60,000 nt of DNA, taken from the NCBI GenBank assembly GCA_914767715.1, contig OU612073.1:17858001-17918000 (forward strand), read 5' to 3'. This document shows positions 11,615 through 24,300 of this stretch, piece after piece. Source of the DNA: Membranipora membranacea. Its lineage: Eukaryota; Bryozoa; Gymnolaemata; Cheilostomatida; Membraniporidae. Made by a program: the position numbers and the translations under genes. Position 1 is the stretch's first letter. Every line of letters starts with the position of its first letter. The notes under the pieces are model-generated. The model was not told where the DNA came from and made no database searches. It saw only the letters and a list, made by a program, of their open reading frames with translations.

Positions 11615-13375
11615 CTCATATTTGCTACAAGAGTTGGGCTGTAAAACCAACATGCCCTGATGAAATGCTGGGTAAGTATTATGAGTGATGACTTAACATC
11701 TTCATATTTTATTACCATTTTTTTATATTACTCTTACTTGTGCTACTTAGTGTGTCCACCCCTTTTTTAGGGCTCCGTGCTCCACAAGTATGCCATATCC
11801 ATTAAACTCTCCACTTCCACGTCACAAGCAATCATCCTCATTTTCATCACTAGAATTAAACCATCATGTCTCTGTTCCTTCTTCGGCTACTGTTCGAAAT
11901 CTTGGCGTGATCATGGACTCTAAGTTAGATTTTCATGCTCACAACAGTGATGTTTGAAAATCATGTTTCTTTCAATTAAAACGTCTAAAATCAATCAGAA
12001 TCTTTACTCCTGAAAGCCAGTTTTCCACACTTATCCATGCCTTCATTACAAGAAGGCTTGATTTCTGTAACTCTTTCTTCTACGCATTACCCGACAATCT
12101 AGTCTCATGTCTCCAAGTCATTCCAACTTCCTGTGCCAAATGTATTACAGGTACAAACCACTTGCTACATATGCTACTAAAGCCAGTGTTAAACTGCACT
12201 GGCTGCCCATCAGGTCCCGATCTAGATTCAAGTCATCAAACATGGCCCATAAAATTGTTCATCATCCCAATCTCATCCCTTTTATATTTCATAATCTTTC
12301 TCAACTTCTAAGCATGCCCGAACCACTTGTTTTAACTTAGCCAACACCCTGGTGAACAAATTTAAATGTAGATTCATTACAGTGTGTGGGCGATCTATTA
12401 ATTATACTTTACCTTGCTTGTGGCAGGAGGATATCGACACTGGTTTTGTGTTATGTATACGGTAATGGTTTGAGCACAAAGGCAAAGTCATTCTACTATC
12501 AAACTCCTTTCATCAACCCAGGGGTTGATTTAAAAACAGCACTCTTGCCTGGAGTTCTTTCCCTACTCCCTGGTACTGAAGTTTAATGCTATAGTTTGGA
12601 GTTTCTTCTCCATTGATATTGGGCTGATAATTCCCAAAATCCGCAACACTGCAATCATGTCTTAGGTATGATGGCTTTGGTGAGGCTGCCTGATGCACTA
12701 ATGACCCTGAATGGAAAACTCATGCAGTTAAGAAAGATCTAGTAGTGGACACACTGTACTTCACTCACAAAATTGAGGTATTTGGACTGATCGGTCACCG
12801 GTCACTGGTTAAATAAACGAGGAAGAGATATGGGACCAAATTTGAAGCTGCGCTTCGATGACACTTAGACTTCGTAGAACAATTTTGAAATATGGTCTTT
12901 TTCCCAATCAAATGTATTTTCTCCGCAAAAATTTCTGGATCATTCAACAAATTTATATAAGCGATAAGCATAGGGGAAGCCAATAGCACAAACCCCTGAA
13001 CGTGATTTCAATTGTACCAACAAGAATCACATTTTCTCCAGCACTTCAGAATAATAGAGTATTCACACTGTGAATAACCGCAAAATATACCACCACTTTA
13101 AAACTTAGTATTAGGAAGGAGAGATTGATTTGTTGGTCAGTTAATGGTGCATTGGAGTTGATAATCTACAAATACATATGATGATATATTTGTAGGTACC
13201 TATACTTGATGTAGATGGTGTATCATATGTCAGACTATCGTGTCATATATACAATGAGATGTTACACTATGAGAAGCTTATAGCAGCAGTACTGGATATG
13301 TGTGAGAACAGAGATAAACTAGTCGACTGTAACTCTCACTTCAACAAAATCCCTAAATCTGTTGACTGGTCATAA
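11615..13375 (+). pseudogene. class V aminotransferase exons 9-11 (block B), frameshifted
   Basis: The exons are 11615-11671 (57 nt), 12666-12777 (112 nt) and 13196-13375 (180 nt, ending TAA). Block A's middle exon is 113 nt. Here one C is missing (gcactaatgacc versus gcactcaatgacc), which shifts the frame and leads to TAG within about 15 codons. The last exon remains nearly identical to block A. The intron after the first exon carries a LINE fragment, so this copy is probably dead. Confidence 0.8.
11853..12335 (+). mobile_element. degenerate non-LTR retrotransposon (CR1/L2-like) RT 3' fragment
   Basis: With frameshifts and stops, the plus strand reads VRNLGVIMDSKLDFHAH, then HAFITRRLDFCNSFFYALPD, then LHWLPIRSRSRFK. 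This is the typical end of a CR1/L2-type reverse-transcriptase ORF. It sits in a block B intron of about 1 kb, while the block A intron is only 245 bp and lacks it, so it inserted after the duplication. Sequence up to about 12,590 is also absent from block A and is unassigned. Confidence 0.75.
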
Positions 13376-14621
13376 ATAAAGGCTTTTTTTCCAAGAAGTG
13401 AACACGGTTCAATTTCTTGTCAATATTTGCCTCTCTTATGGCTTTCCTTTTATTTTGATTCAATTTGATGCATAAATATCGATAACATTACCACACAGCT
13501 CAACTATCAATGCATCGAAACTACTGCTGTGACCCTAAACATAATATAAATACGCCTCATATGTTTATATTATATGTTAAAGAGTAATTATGTTTATGTG
13601 TTACACTTTTGTAATTGTGTCTGAGATATTGATGTTTATTGACTCACTTATAGGGACCAAGTAGATCAAGTGATGAAAGACGTAATTTGGCTTTTACTTA
13701 CTCATTAATCAAATGATGATAGATGTTATATGGCTTTTACTTGCTCACTATGGACCACTAGGTAAAAATAATTTTTGCTCACTAACATTGCTCAGTATTC
13801 TCTCGATTTTACATTATGTTCATTATCATCAGGTCACAACCTGCACTACTTATATTCGGGTAAGCACAGCTGTGCTCTTATTCTGTGAACAATAACTTCA
13901 TCATGACAAATATATTAAATTAGATATTATCTAGATTAGGAGTTGTGGTTTCAGTGACATGTTCACGCTCAGCTTGTTTTCTCTCCGTCACAGTTAATAC
14001 TAAATCTGTAAAAGATCAGGAAAGCTTCTCAACCAGCCACTCATATTATCTTTACCGCATTAAAAGGCTTGACCCTTTGATATAGAAGGTAATATCCTTG
14101 CGATAATAGACTCCAAGCAGGGAGTTTGGGAGAGTTTCCACACTCCTTGGTTTTAAAAGTTCAAAAGCTGTAGGAATTATCATCCCCACGTTTGCACTCA
14201 GTTAAAAGTCAGAGTTATAGAATGTAGTTTTTTCTCTTTGTTCTGGTTACTATTATCAGCACAGATTTAAAAATCGAATTGTCAAAAGAATTTTCCTGTA
14301 AAATCAGACATATTGTAGCGTCGTAATTTTGTCAATGTTCAATAATAATAATAGTAGGTGAAGTAATTCTCGATTGAATATGTCTCGTAAATTATACCTA
14401 TCCATATCAACAAGCATTAAAATAGCAACAAAAGGACAGTTTTCTCATCCTTGTCAGCTCAATAGGATAGCATTTTTCCACACAACAAGCTGTCATTGCA
14501 GAAAGAGAAAAGACATGGATTGGGTAGGTTTTATATTATTTATTTTCTTATGGTAATGATCAAAGAGACATTAGATAAGATAAGTGCTGAGTAACGTCAG
14601 CGTAGTCGTATGGTGGTGAAC

Positions 14622-15379
14622 TCAATGGCCCTTGTTATACACGCATATACCAAGTGTACATGGGAAGTTTTTGGCACACATTCTGCAAAAAAAGTGTATA
14701 TATATATAATATACATTTTACATATATAATGAACTTTTTTTGACTCTCTTGATCAATAGTGTTGTTGAAGCTAGCAAAGCACAACAAAATAATATAATTG
14801 CCTTAGAAAGGTGATATTGTCTCTGGAGGAAAATCTCGCCATTTTGCAAAAGATTGGAATAGAAAATTTCCGGCTATCTAAAGTCCCTAATTAGACTGTA
14901 TTCATGAAAGGTAGTGTACACTAGATGACATCACTTTAGAATATGTTCATTTTTATGAGCTAGTAATAACTGCCGTCTCAAAAAGTGAAAAGTGGCGCTA
15001 GAAATCACTTCGTCACCTCACAATAAGTGATATTATACTCTTAATAAAAATGATCACACAATATGGAGCTTTTACTAGCCTCATCATGAGAACAGATTTC
15101 AACTCACCTGTTTTCATAATCACAACAAGCTTATGAATAAACTTGGTTAAACCAAAACCAGCGATCCTTTTATGTTTAGAATTAAGTTATGAAGTGTATG
15201 ATTATTTTTTGTATGTTGTTTTCACTTCCCGAACCCTGAACACCTCAAGAGCGAACATGAACTGAATAAAAAATAACATGCGTATGATTTAAGATAATAT
15301 CTTACGGTGAGCATGGGCCCCATCTTTGAGCCGACCCTACAGCAGCCATAACAGCAATGACAACAGCAACGATCTGCAT
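14622..15379 (-). CDS. small secreted four-cysteine peptide, copy B
   Basis: Same two-exon structure as copy A: exon 1 at 15306-15379 (74 nt) with a signal peptide, a GTAAG donor, then exon 2 at 14622-14682 (61 nt) after TTTTTTTGCAG, ending in TGA. The predicted product is 44 residues with the same cysteine spacing (C-x3-C-x5-C-x4-C). It differs from copy A in 12 of 44 residues, while the cysteines and the last five residues are unchanged. All changed codons are replacements. The intron differs by only about 2%. AATAAA lies at 14,539-14,544. The upstream TATA-like box is one base weaker than in copy A. Family unknown. Confidence 0.65.
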
Positions 15380-15629
15380 CTACATATAAAATTGTATGAT
15401 GAAATATAATATAACACAATATAACATAATATATTATGACAATATAACGTATTATATTATGACAATATTTTATATCAGGTCAAAAAGTTAATGTTGTACA
15501 CAAATTACTGGGGATAGTCCACAAACATGGGTGCTACCCACAGTATCCAGTATCCACCATATCTCCAAAATACTATAGGAATCAGAGGTTAGTGCTGATA
15601 GCGTAATGCTAACTGTCACAATTCAAACC

Positions 15630-15637
15630 TTGATATA
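15630..15637 (-). promoter_or_regulatory. weakened TATA box of peptide gene copy B
   Basis: TATATCAA on the minus strand at the position equivalent to TATATAAA of copy A. Confidence 0.4.
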
Positions 15638-16928
15638 GAGAGCTGGGAGCTTGATGAGGTCTTCTTTGACTGACGATGTTTTAGATGTGTGTGCTGATCT
15701 GATCTTTTCCCTACATTTTTATATCAACTAAAAGTAGGATGTCATACGTCTAAGCTTAGTATGAAACTCCATGATATTTGTTGTATCTCAAAACAAAAAT
15801 GTTAAAATACACGCGGCAAAGGGACAATACAGCAACATCCTAACCTCCAGGCAACCATGCAATTCAGTCATATAGTCAAGTTACGCTATATCGTCATTGC
15901 GTTCTCAGATTATACACATCTGCTTTTAAGTAAATACGCTAATATGAATATCATTTAAACAAAATAGAGGTCCATACTTCACCTCTATGACCTATCCTGA
16001 TTCTAACCAAACTGCTTTTTTAAGTCAGATTCAGCGATATATTATTTCCTACTAATACCTCATGCAGCATTGTTGTGCTGCTGAGTCTCCATTGATGTTA
16101 AGTAGCTGCTGCAGTGTGTACAACCAGGTATATTTCATTCACCTCAACCTGGTGTCAGGGCTCTCAGCCCCTCAGATTAAGCCCGTGCTACTCATAAGTT
16201 TGGGTTGAAGGCGGACAACTCAGGGGATTTCAGAATATGAGCTAAAAACTCATATTTCCCTCATATTCCTCCAAGCTGGGGAATTTCAAAATATACAGTT
16301 GATTTTTATTGATGTTCTAGCTGGTTATAAATATGAACGGAAAAGGTCACCCTAAAACCAACGCATTTCCTCGGTAGTGTTCTAAATTGCACTCTAGGTT
16401 TCTGAGTGTGGACTTTTTCTGGAAGGCTTACAGAGCCCCGAAATCCGAAGCTTTTTATGCACAGGGGGTCTTGCGTCTTTGATTTGCCACAATGCGATGC
16501 GATGTTGGCAATACTCAGGATTTAGATCCATCCAGGTAGAGAGCCCTACCTGGTGTGATATTGGCCGGGTTAATCCTCAATAAAGGCTGACATGACGTAC
16601 TACCAGAATGTCTCGCAACATTGTCAGGACATGGATCTGTAGTCTGTACATATTTTTATTCTGCTCACCATGTCACGCCACGACCACCATCGCAATTTTT
16701 ATCAGCCAAATCTAGGCAACCTATTTCTATTAAGAGGAGGAGCAACCTTGTGTCTGATAACATAGAGTGTTGTTGGTTCAAAGCAACGACCAGTTTTGGA
16801 CTTAAAGTGATAAGCAAGATAATTGTAGACTACCTGACCTGACTGAATAACATGAATGTGGCTGAGCAACCGCTGTTAACCACAGCAGCTTTGACAAAAA
16901 TTTTATTATGGAAATTGTTGTCATGTTT

Positions 16929-17141
16929 TTATTGAGATAAACGCCGACGGCTACACTGTGTTAGTGTGCTCGCATGGAGAGGTTCCATTTCACTGACAAA
17001 GATCTGATGCTTATTTTTTACTTGCTTAGTTGCAGTAAGACTAAGAGATGACATTTCTATGTCGTACCCAGCCAATGAGCAGATCGGTATTATTTTAAAC
17101 ATAACAGCTAAGATGAGAGTAACTGTTGCATATGCCTTCAT
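16929..17141 (-). CDS. small secreted protein of unknown function, copy B
   Basis: A 70-residue ORF whose residues 1-70 are identical in protein to copy A. It has a signal peptide to about residue 24 and ends at TAA just after the tribasic SRRRLSQ. This is probably the original C-terminus, since copy A reads on only because of a deletion. The three base differences from copy A (residues 9, 19 and about 57) are all synonymous. One cysteine remains in the mature part. Family not recognised. Confidence 0.5.
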   Translation of the reverse strand: MKAYATVTLILAVMFKIIPICSLAGYDIEMSSLSLTATKQVKNKHQIFVSEMEPLHASTLTQCSRRRLSQ

Positions 17142-18304
17142 TTTTTAATTTATTTTGTATTGTAAGTTTTGATTTTTGGTATCAATCACAGCCCCTTCCG
17201 TCTTGCATAAGCTGAACTATTCAGATCGCATAATATATGATTTGTTACCAATTGGCCTTTAATATAGTCAACAGACCACTACCACATCTCCGCATCATAT
17301 ATCAGCGACATCAGACATCAGACATATGCTTGCTTGTCAATGATATACCTTACACTATCCACTATGCCCATCGTCAGTCACACATATTAGTGGTGGCGTT
17401 GCTTTCTCATGGAAATCATTGATTTGCAGGCGACAGGCTAGGTTTCATGTTGATAGTTCGATTTGATGATATTCTGCAATGTACTAAAAATATCCTATCA
17501 AATGGATCACAACAAGCTGCTGAATTAACTTAAATTTAGTATCACCACCAGAGATATCTCATTTACTTCAACCCGGGTGCGATATTGGCCGGGTTAATCC
17601 TCAATAAAGGCTGACATTACTTGAGCCTCCCCTACTACCAGGAGGTCTCTCAACTTTCTCAGGACATGGGTTTGTAGTCTGTTCATGTTTTTGTTCTGTT
17701 CACCATGTAATGCCAAGGTCACCATCGCCATTTTTATCAGCCAAATCTAGGCCACCTATTTCTATTTAGAGGAGGAGGAGCAACCCTGCGTCTGATAACA
17801 CCGAGTGTTGTTGGGCCCTCGAGGCTTATGACATTCTGTTGGTTCAAAACAACCACCAGTTCTAGACTAAAAGCAAGAAAATTGTAGACTACCTGGCAAA
17901 ATTGTATGAATGCCTGAGCAACTGCTATATACCAGCAGCATTAACAAAAATGTGGCTAAGAAAGTTGTTATCACGTTTTTATTCAGCACATGCTAGATAG
18001 ACATCGAAGGCAACACTGTGTTAGGCAGTGGGAGGTATTATTTCACTGGTAAAGTAAATCCAATGAGGGGGCTGACACAAATCTGATGCTTATTTCTTAT
18101 ATGCCTAGCTGCAGTAAGAGATGGCATTCTACTCAGTATACTCAAAATCATGGGAAAGCTGTAGTGACAACGCTGCTCCAAGATCTCCAAGTGATGGCAA
18201 AGCATGTTTAAATTGGATACGGAGTTTGTTGATTTTAGACCGATTTAGAACTTTGTCACTTGTTTGCTCATGCACATCTTTCTGATACTACTATATTATT
18301 GTAG

Positions 18305-18614
18305 ATAGTTGAGATTATCAGAGAGAATATTGGAGATGGTGTAAAGCTGGCCATATTTGATCACATTCCTTCCAATGCTGCATTTACTTTTCACATCAGG
18401 GAGCTAATTGCTCTTTGCAAAGATAGGTATGAATAAAGGAAACTTTTAACAATAACAACATCCATAATGATAAAATAATATAACATATACCGTTATGTTT
18501 AGTATTAGATAGAATGAAAAACAAATTTAACAAATATTGTGAGTAACACGTTATTAGACTGCCTAAATTTTTAGAGATATTATGGTGATGATAGATGGCG
18601 CACACAGCATAGGA
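18305..18614 (+). pseudogene. aminotransferase exon 6 plus truncated exon 7 relic (block B)
   Basis: Exon 6 (18305-18426, 122 nt) is open and reads IVEIIRENIGDGVKLAIFDH and onward. It ends AG, so its junction with exon 7 (18575) gives AGA and not a stop. Exon 7 breaks off after about 40 bases, as in block A. The truncation is shared by both blocks and therefore predates the duplication. Confidence 0.7.
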
Positions 18615-19087
18615 CTCATATTCTTTCCCCATAATCTGAAACATTATAAGAAAGAAAAAAGTATTGTTAGGAAATTTAATTGTGAGACCCGTTAAACCAA
18701 GGCATTGCACAAAAAACTTTATTACCTATTAATATACACGGCCATTTAATCTTGAGCGTTGGTTGTTATCTCATAACATCTCTTAACATACATCTGTCTT
18801 AAATGACCGTAAGAGCTGTGAATTTCTACAAACAAGTTGTGATTATTTGTTAATTCCAACATCATTATAGCAAACAATTTCAAATTTCAATGTAGCACTG
18901 AGGAATTAGCAGCCTTATACCCTCAACCGCACCCAACGTGTTTTTTCTTATTCAGAAACTTGGCAAGACATCTCAGCATACTCAATTTTTATCTTCCATT
19001 GTCTCAAAGTGAAAAATGACAGGCACCTTGTCATAGCACTCCCACATCTATATACTCTCTCTAAACTGTCACACTATATATGGCAGG

Positions 19088-21370
19088 TTTGATTTTTATC
19101 AACCACAGAAGCTTACATTACAAGTCAAGTTTCGCTTTTTCTTCTCAAGTGTGGACAAACAACTCTATTTACTTCACCATAGCTTTACATGCAAACTATG
19201 TTGACTTGTCACCTTAATAGGCCTGCTTGAGAAACTTTCAATTCTTTAACTAGATCAATCAAAATGATGGTATGCTTCTGCTCTTCCATATTTGTGACTG
19301 TGGGCTGAAAGGGTCAACGTAGATTTTTTCCGTGCTCCCATATATTTTTTTAGTGCTCCCATATTTTTCTTTTTCTTTTCAGGGCTAATATTGTAAAACA
19401 TTCTTTGAGAATGAAACTTATGCCAATAAAGTATTAAAAAAAAAAAATATATATAGAACCATTGCATTTTTCACACATTTCTGGTCTTATTTTCATCAAC
19501 CCACCCATGTGCATAAAGCGCCCAAATTTATTTTGCCAAAAATATCACAACCTCAAATCACCGAAATTCCAATTGCAAATACACCAGGCAAAATTTACAA
19601 AGCTCAATAACACAATCTGCAGTACTATTAAACTGGCTGGGGCCTGATTTACCATCATGTTCATAATAATCACCTCGTTCCGAGGAGCGGTGCAACAAGT
19701 TGGCCTAATTTAATTACAGGTGTTTTACCTGTGTTATCTCTATTTTACTATATTAATCCCATTGTCAATATCCTACAAGGGTCTATGCTGTTGGCCAGTT
19801 ATGGTGAAGAAGTCGGCTCCTCTTATCTCATGAAAAGACAATCATAAACTAATGTACCTATTTCTCAAACTAAGTTTGAATAAATCAGAACAAGTGTGGA
19901 GTTGCTGCTAGAATGGTCTATTGTCTGAACAAACCTAGAGAAAATATTGATACACATAATATCTATAAAGCATTGAAGTGTCATAATTGCCAAATGAGGC
20001 TCGTCCTCTCATCGAGATCAAAGTGGACCATTTTTGGCGTTAGTGCTTAGAAGTCTGTAAACTTGTATTGCCATGAGAAATAAATAACTCTCTCTAAAGC
20101 TCATCACTCCCGCTCCTAGCTATGTCAATCTCGAAAGCTCCACGTATTATTGTCTAAATGAAAGTTTTCTTATCTCTTTACTTAGATTGCAGATGGACAG
20201 TGAAACCGATCTTATCATTGTCCCTTAAATTCACCTTTACTAGCAGAAACTGTGAATGATACAGATGAGCGATAGTCAAACTCAGCCCATGCCGGAGGTA
20301 ATGTTTGAGTGCCGCTGGATTGATTGCCCCTGCATGACTTCATATTGTCATTTCAAAAATGAAATCTCTCTTTCATCAAACTGCTTTGTACCAAGTTGGG
20401 AAGCTCATTAATCCAACTACCACTCACCGATATCAACCCCAAACCAACGCCATACCTAGTTAGGTTTGATCCCTGATCGTTTTGGTTGATTGTTGCATTG
20501 GTTTGCTTTTCTCTCTCCCATTGTCAATGCTTTTGTATGTCTGGCGCGGCTCCTTTTGTATGTCTGGCGCGGCTCCTTTTGTATGTCTGGCGCGGCTCCT
20601 TTTGTATGTCTGGCGCGGCTCCTTTGGGCATGCTTCCTAGTTGTTTTAGTTGAGTAGTTTTATTCTTTGTTAGTATACTATATTATCCCAATGCTGCGAT
20701 AGTCAATTTATGATCATTACCCTGAGGAATATTCAGAATTATGTTCTATGAGAAAAGATATATAAATGCGATTGTGCTTCCTGGCCGATCCCTTTCAAAA
20801 AATGAGTTACCGAACTACTGTTAGAACTGATCGTCAAGTCAGTTTTCCAAATATTGCATCAATGTATCAACTTACAACTATTTATATATACATTGACTTT
20901 ACCCTGAGAGGAAATCTTCCATTCCATGGCTCATTTTGGTGATGAGGTCAGAACCAAAGAATGGTCAAATACGAGTAGCCATAATCTGTATTTGAAGTTC
21001 ACCAGATATTCAAACATGAAAAAAACGAATAATTAGTGTAAATCGTCCTTATTACTATATACTCTCAAGTCTCAACAGATGCATCAGAAATAAATTATAA
21101 CATTATTAAAGCATTGTTATATGAGACCGGGAATTCCATGTTAAAATTGCATTGTGGGAAGGTTGTACATATGCTCTGTTCCACAAACCTAATAATGCAG
21201 ATGGCATAAATTTCAAAATTTTATCAACTACAATGACTACAATGACCAGGTAGTAATAAAACAGCATGACATGATTGGTGACGAAGACTTCCTGATAAAA
21301 CTGAATGTGGTAGAAGTCCGACAGGTTAATGCTCACAGATATCAATCATGTAGTTGAGCTGGATGCTCTT
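19088..21370. other. intergenic, no gene recognised
   Basis: AT-rich spacer between the array and the sulfotransferase. It holds an A-run followed by TATATATATA (about 19,436-19,456) and four 23-bp tandem repeats at 20,531. I see no supported exon. Confidence 0.5.
20531..20622. repeat. 23-bp tandem repeat, exactly 4 copies
   Basis: The unit TTTTGTATGTCTGGCGCGGC+TCC is repeated four times with no differences. It is GC-rich compared with its surroundings. Confidence 0.9.
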
Positions 21371-24300
21371 TCATTCAAATATCAGTTTAAGATCATCAAG
21401 TCCTTTAGATTCATTTTTAATCCACTCATCGGCCATCTCATTTTGTTCTACTGTAAAATCTGCTTTCCATGATCCGATTTTACCTACAAAAGAAAAAGCT
21501 TTGTATTACATGCTAAATTTATTAGTTCTTGAAATCAGCCGGTTTTTGTCAAAAGAATATGAGTAGCAAAGTGCGATAAGATTACAGTCACTACCTGTAG
21601 CATTTGAATTTTAACCAAAAGATATTTTGGCACACCAATTGTGAGATAAGTAAACAGCTTACCTACCTTACCTTTCTCACGTTGTCCAATCAATTGCCAT
21701 TGGGGGACTCACTGTAAAGACATGGAATTGCTCCACTCTCCACACATCAAACTAACATTATGATGAATGAACAGAAAGTCCCTCCAAGCATATGCTTACC
21801 TTTTCTGAGCTTGATGCCAGCTACTAAACCACCAATTTTTAGTCTTTCTTCGAATGTGTTCTCTTTTACCACCGCCCCAACCTGCTCATCGGTCAGATCT
21901 ATCTGAAGAAACTGGGCTATTTTCTTCACAGCACTTGGAAGATCCTACACAGTATAAAATTAACATGATAATGTGTACTGTGTCGTGAAGAAAAATCAAA
22001 TTTTTGATCATATTCACCTTAAGTTGGAACCCAGGCAGACTATTAGTCAAACAAATATTTGCCAATCTCAGACCAGTTCATCCAATACTAAAAAGTAGAA
22101 TCAAAGTCACAGCCGTTCTAATTTGAAATCGCACGAAGTTCAAAATGGACATCGTAGAGCTATGAAATCAAAATTTGGAGCATCAGACATCCAACCAAGA
22201 ACTTTTTTATAGGCCTAACAGCTGATCCAATTTGCCTGCATTTTGAATTGTTCCCGTTCTGCTTGTAGGCCGCTTGATGAGCAACTCCTAATGAAGAAAA
22301 ATTTTCTAACTTGACTCTACATCAGACTTGTATTCATACCTCTATCATATCCTCATAGTATAGATTTAGCATGCTTTTGTTATTCCTGTAGGGATACCAT
22401 TTCTTTATCCAATCAAACCAGTTGCCATAAATAACTGTAAAAAAAATATTTGCAAGTAAATGTAAGACATATTAAAGATCATCAATCCTTTAATAGAACT
22501 GCCCACCTTGATAACAATATTTTTAACAAATTCACTTGATGTTTTATGATATTAGTTTTATGTATGGTCCTCCTATGTGTCATTGATGAGTTGATCAGCA
22601 AATAAAATTGATATGAAATATTGATGAATTGTTTAAAACTGTTCCTGTGGCAGCCCCCTCCTATCTTGTCACTTCCATTTACGATTTTGGATGGATAGGG
22701 TTTGAAAGTTGTTTCTGAACGCAATGGTAATATTGTACCTTACACTAAGTTGCACAATAGGCGGTTAACTGCCAAAAACGCTGCCGGTAAAAGAGAACAT
22801 GATCAAAAAATGATGATATGGTTTCAAAACAATCAAAATCTGAAAGAGCATGTCATAACTAGTGGATCTACAAGTTTGCATGGGTCTGCTATCATAAATA
22901 GCCGGGATGTGATACCCCCTTATATCACTTGTACATAACCATCATTAAAGCGAAACTGCTGTTTCAACTTTGCTGCCGCCCCAAAAACTGGCTTAAAATG
23001 TTTGTATTGATCTGATTTTTTTATGGTGACCTTGTACGGATCCTCCCATTGCATGACAGCAGTTTTCAATGCTCTGAGTGTGTCGTTTTTCAAATGGTAC
23101 CTATTTTTTAAGTTTCCATTATAGTTCATAAAAAAAGTTTGTAATTCATTTGTGACTTGATCAGCAAACAATATTGTTTAAATTTAATTATGTTCCTGTT
23201 TTGGATTTAGAATTTTTGAAGAAACCAAATTTGTTATCTCCTGTCTATACTATAGTTCTTAAACATACCATTGCCTGCCATGTAGTTATGGATGAACTCA
23301 TTCCAGCTTAGAGACAATCCACCTGTTTTTGTATAGAAAGGTAGAGCACTGCTTGCCACATCTTTAGGGTTCCTGATGCAATGTATTGTCTGTAATCAAT
23401 GAATTGCATATGTTAGTTAATCTTATTTGGTAGTTGTCGATGACGTCATGATTACATTATATCCCCAGGTCTACTGAAAACCTTAGGTCTCTGTCTCAGT
23501 AGTCCTGTGATTGTACCATTCGTTCAACCGTTTCACCGCACTTTTTTACAACTCATACCTACCTATTTATCTAATTTTATCTCTTGGTTCTTGGTAAAGT
23601 AAAGTTATCAATTGTAATAGTACATGTAGATCACCATCATAATTCTTAACGACGCATCATACCTTTATTGTTCCTTCCTTCACTTGCCGTGGGGCCAGAT
23701 CCCAAGGCAAATGAGTCCCAAGTACCCTTGGACTTACAGCCTCATCTACATCACTCAGTGGACCTGTAAGTAAAGGTAAGTAATAAACCGCAGACCAGGG
23801 AGAATTCTCACTGAGCAGACTAAGTATAGCAAAATTAAATAAATCACTGATGTTTCAAACATAGAGGAAGGTTGCCTCAGCCAGTATGTTCATGCAATCT
23901 CAGGCTCTGTCCTGCGAAGAACATTCGTCAGGTTATCAGAGAGATGAGAACGAAATAAGATAGGAGCAAGAATGGAATTAAGAACTTAATCGCTAGATTT
24001 TAACCATACCTCCTCCAGACCTTACTAGTGCTTTGATATCAAATTTACAGTAATCTGCTATGTGTCCTTTAATTAGCATGTTCTTCTGTTTATATATTGA
24101 GTACAGCACGTCAGCTACAAACCCTGTACCTGAAATCATAAGCAGTTATGAACGAACTTATTTTTGCTGTTTGCTAAGAAACAGAAGATTGGGCTGCCCC
24201 TAAAGAGGGACTCAAGGTGCCCTAATCCTCATACTGAGAAGTGAGAATGTGATACATTCAAGAAAACTAGAATGCATCCTAGAGGTGAGGCCATAGAGGA

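Larger units (their letters stand above)
11470..19087. repeat. large tandem duplication, block B
   Basis: Second copy of block A, with the same gene order. Differences from A: a LINE fragment between the first two aminotransferase exons, a frameshift in exon 10, a diverged cysteine-peptide gene, about 185 bp extra near 16,732-16,915, and only one copy of the internal 0.9-kb segment. It ends abruptly at 19,087 after TATATATGGCAG, the same bases after which block A runs into aminotransferase exon 4. Confidence 0.85.

Noticed and set aside
22920-23171. 83-codon minus-strand ORF inside a sulfotransferase intron
   Set aside because: Protein-like composition, but no clear acceptor or donor in phase with the flanking exons and no recognised family; left unannotated.
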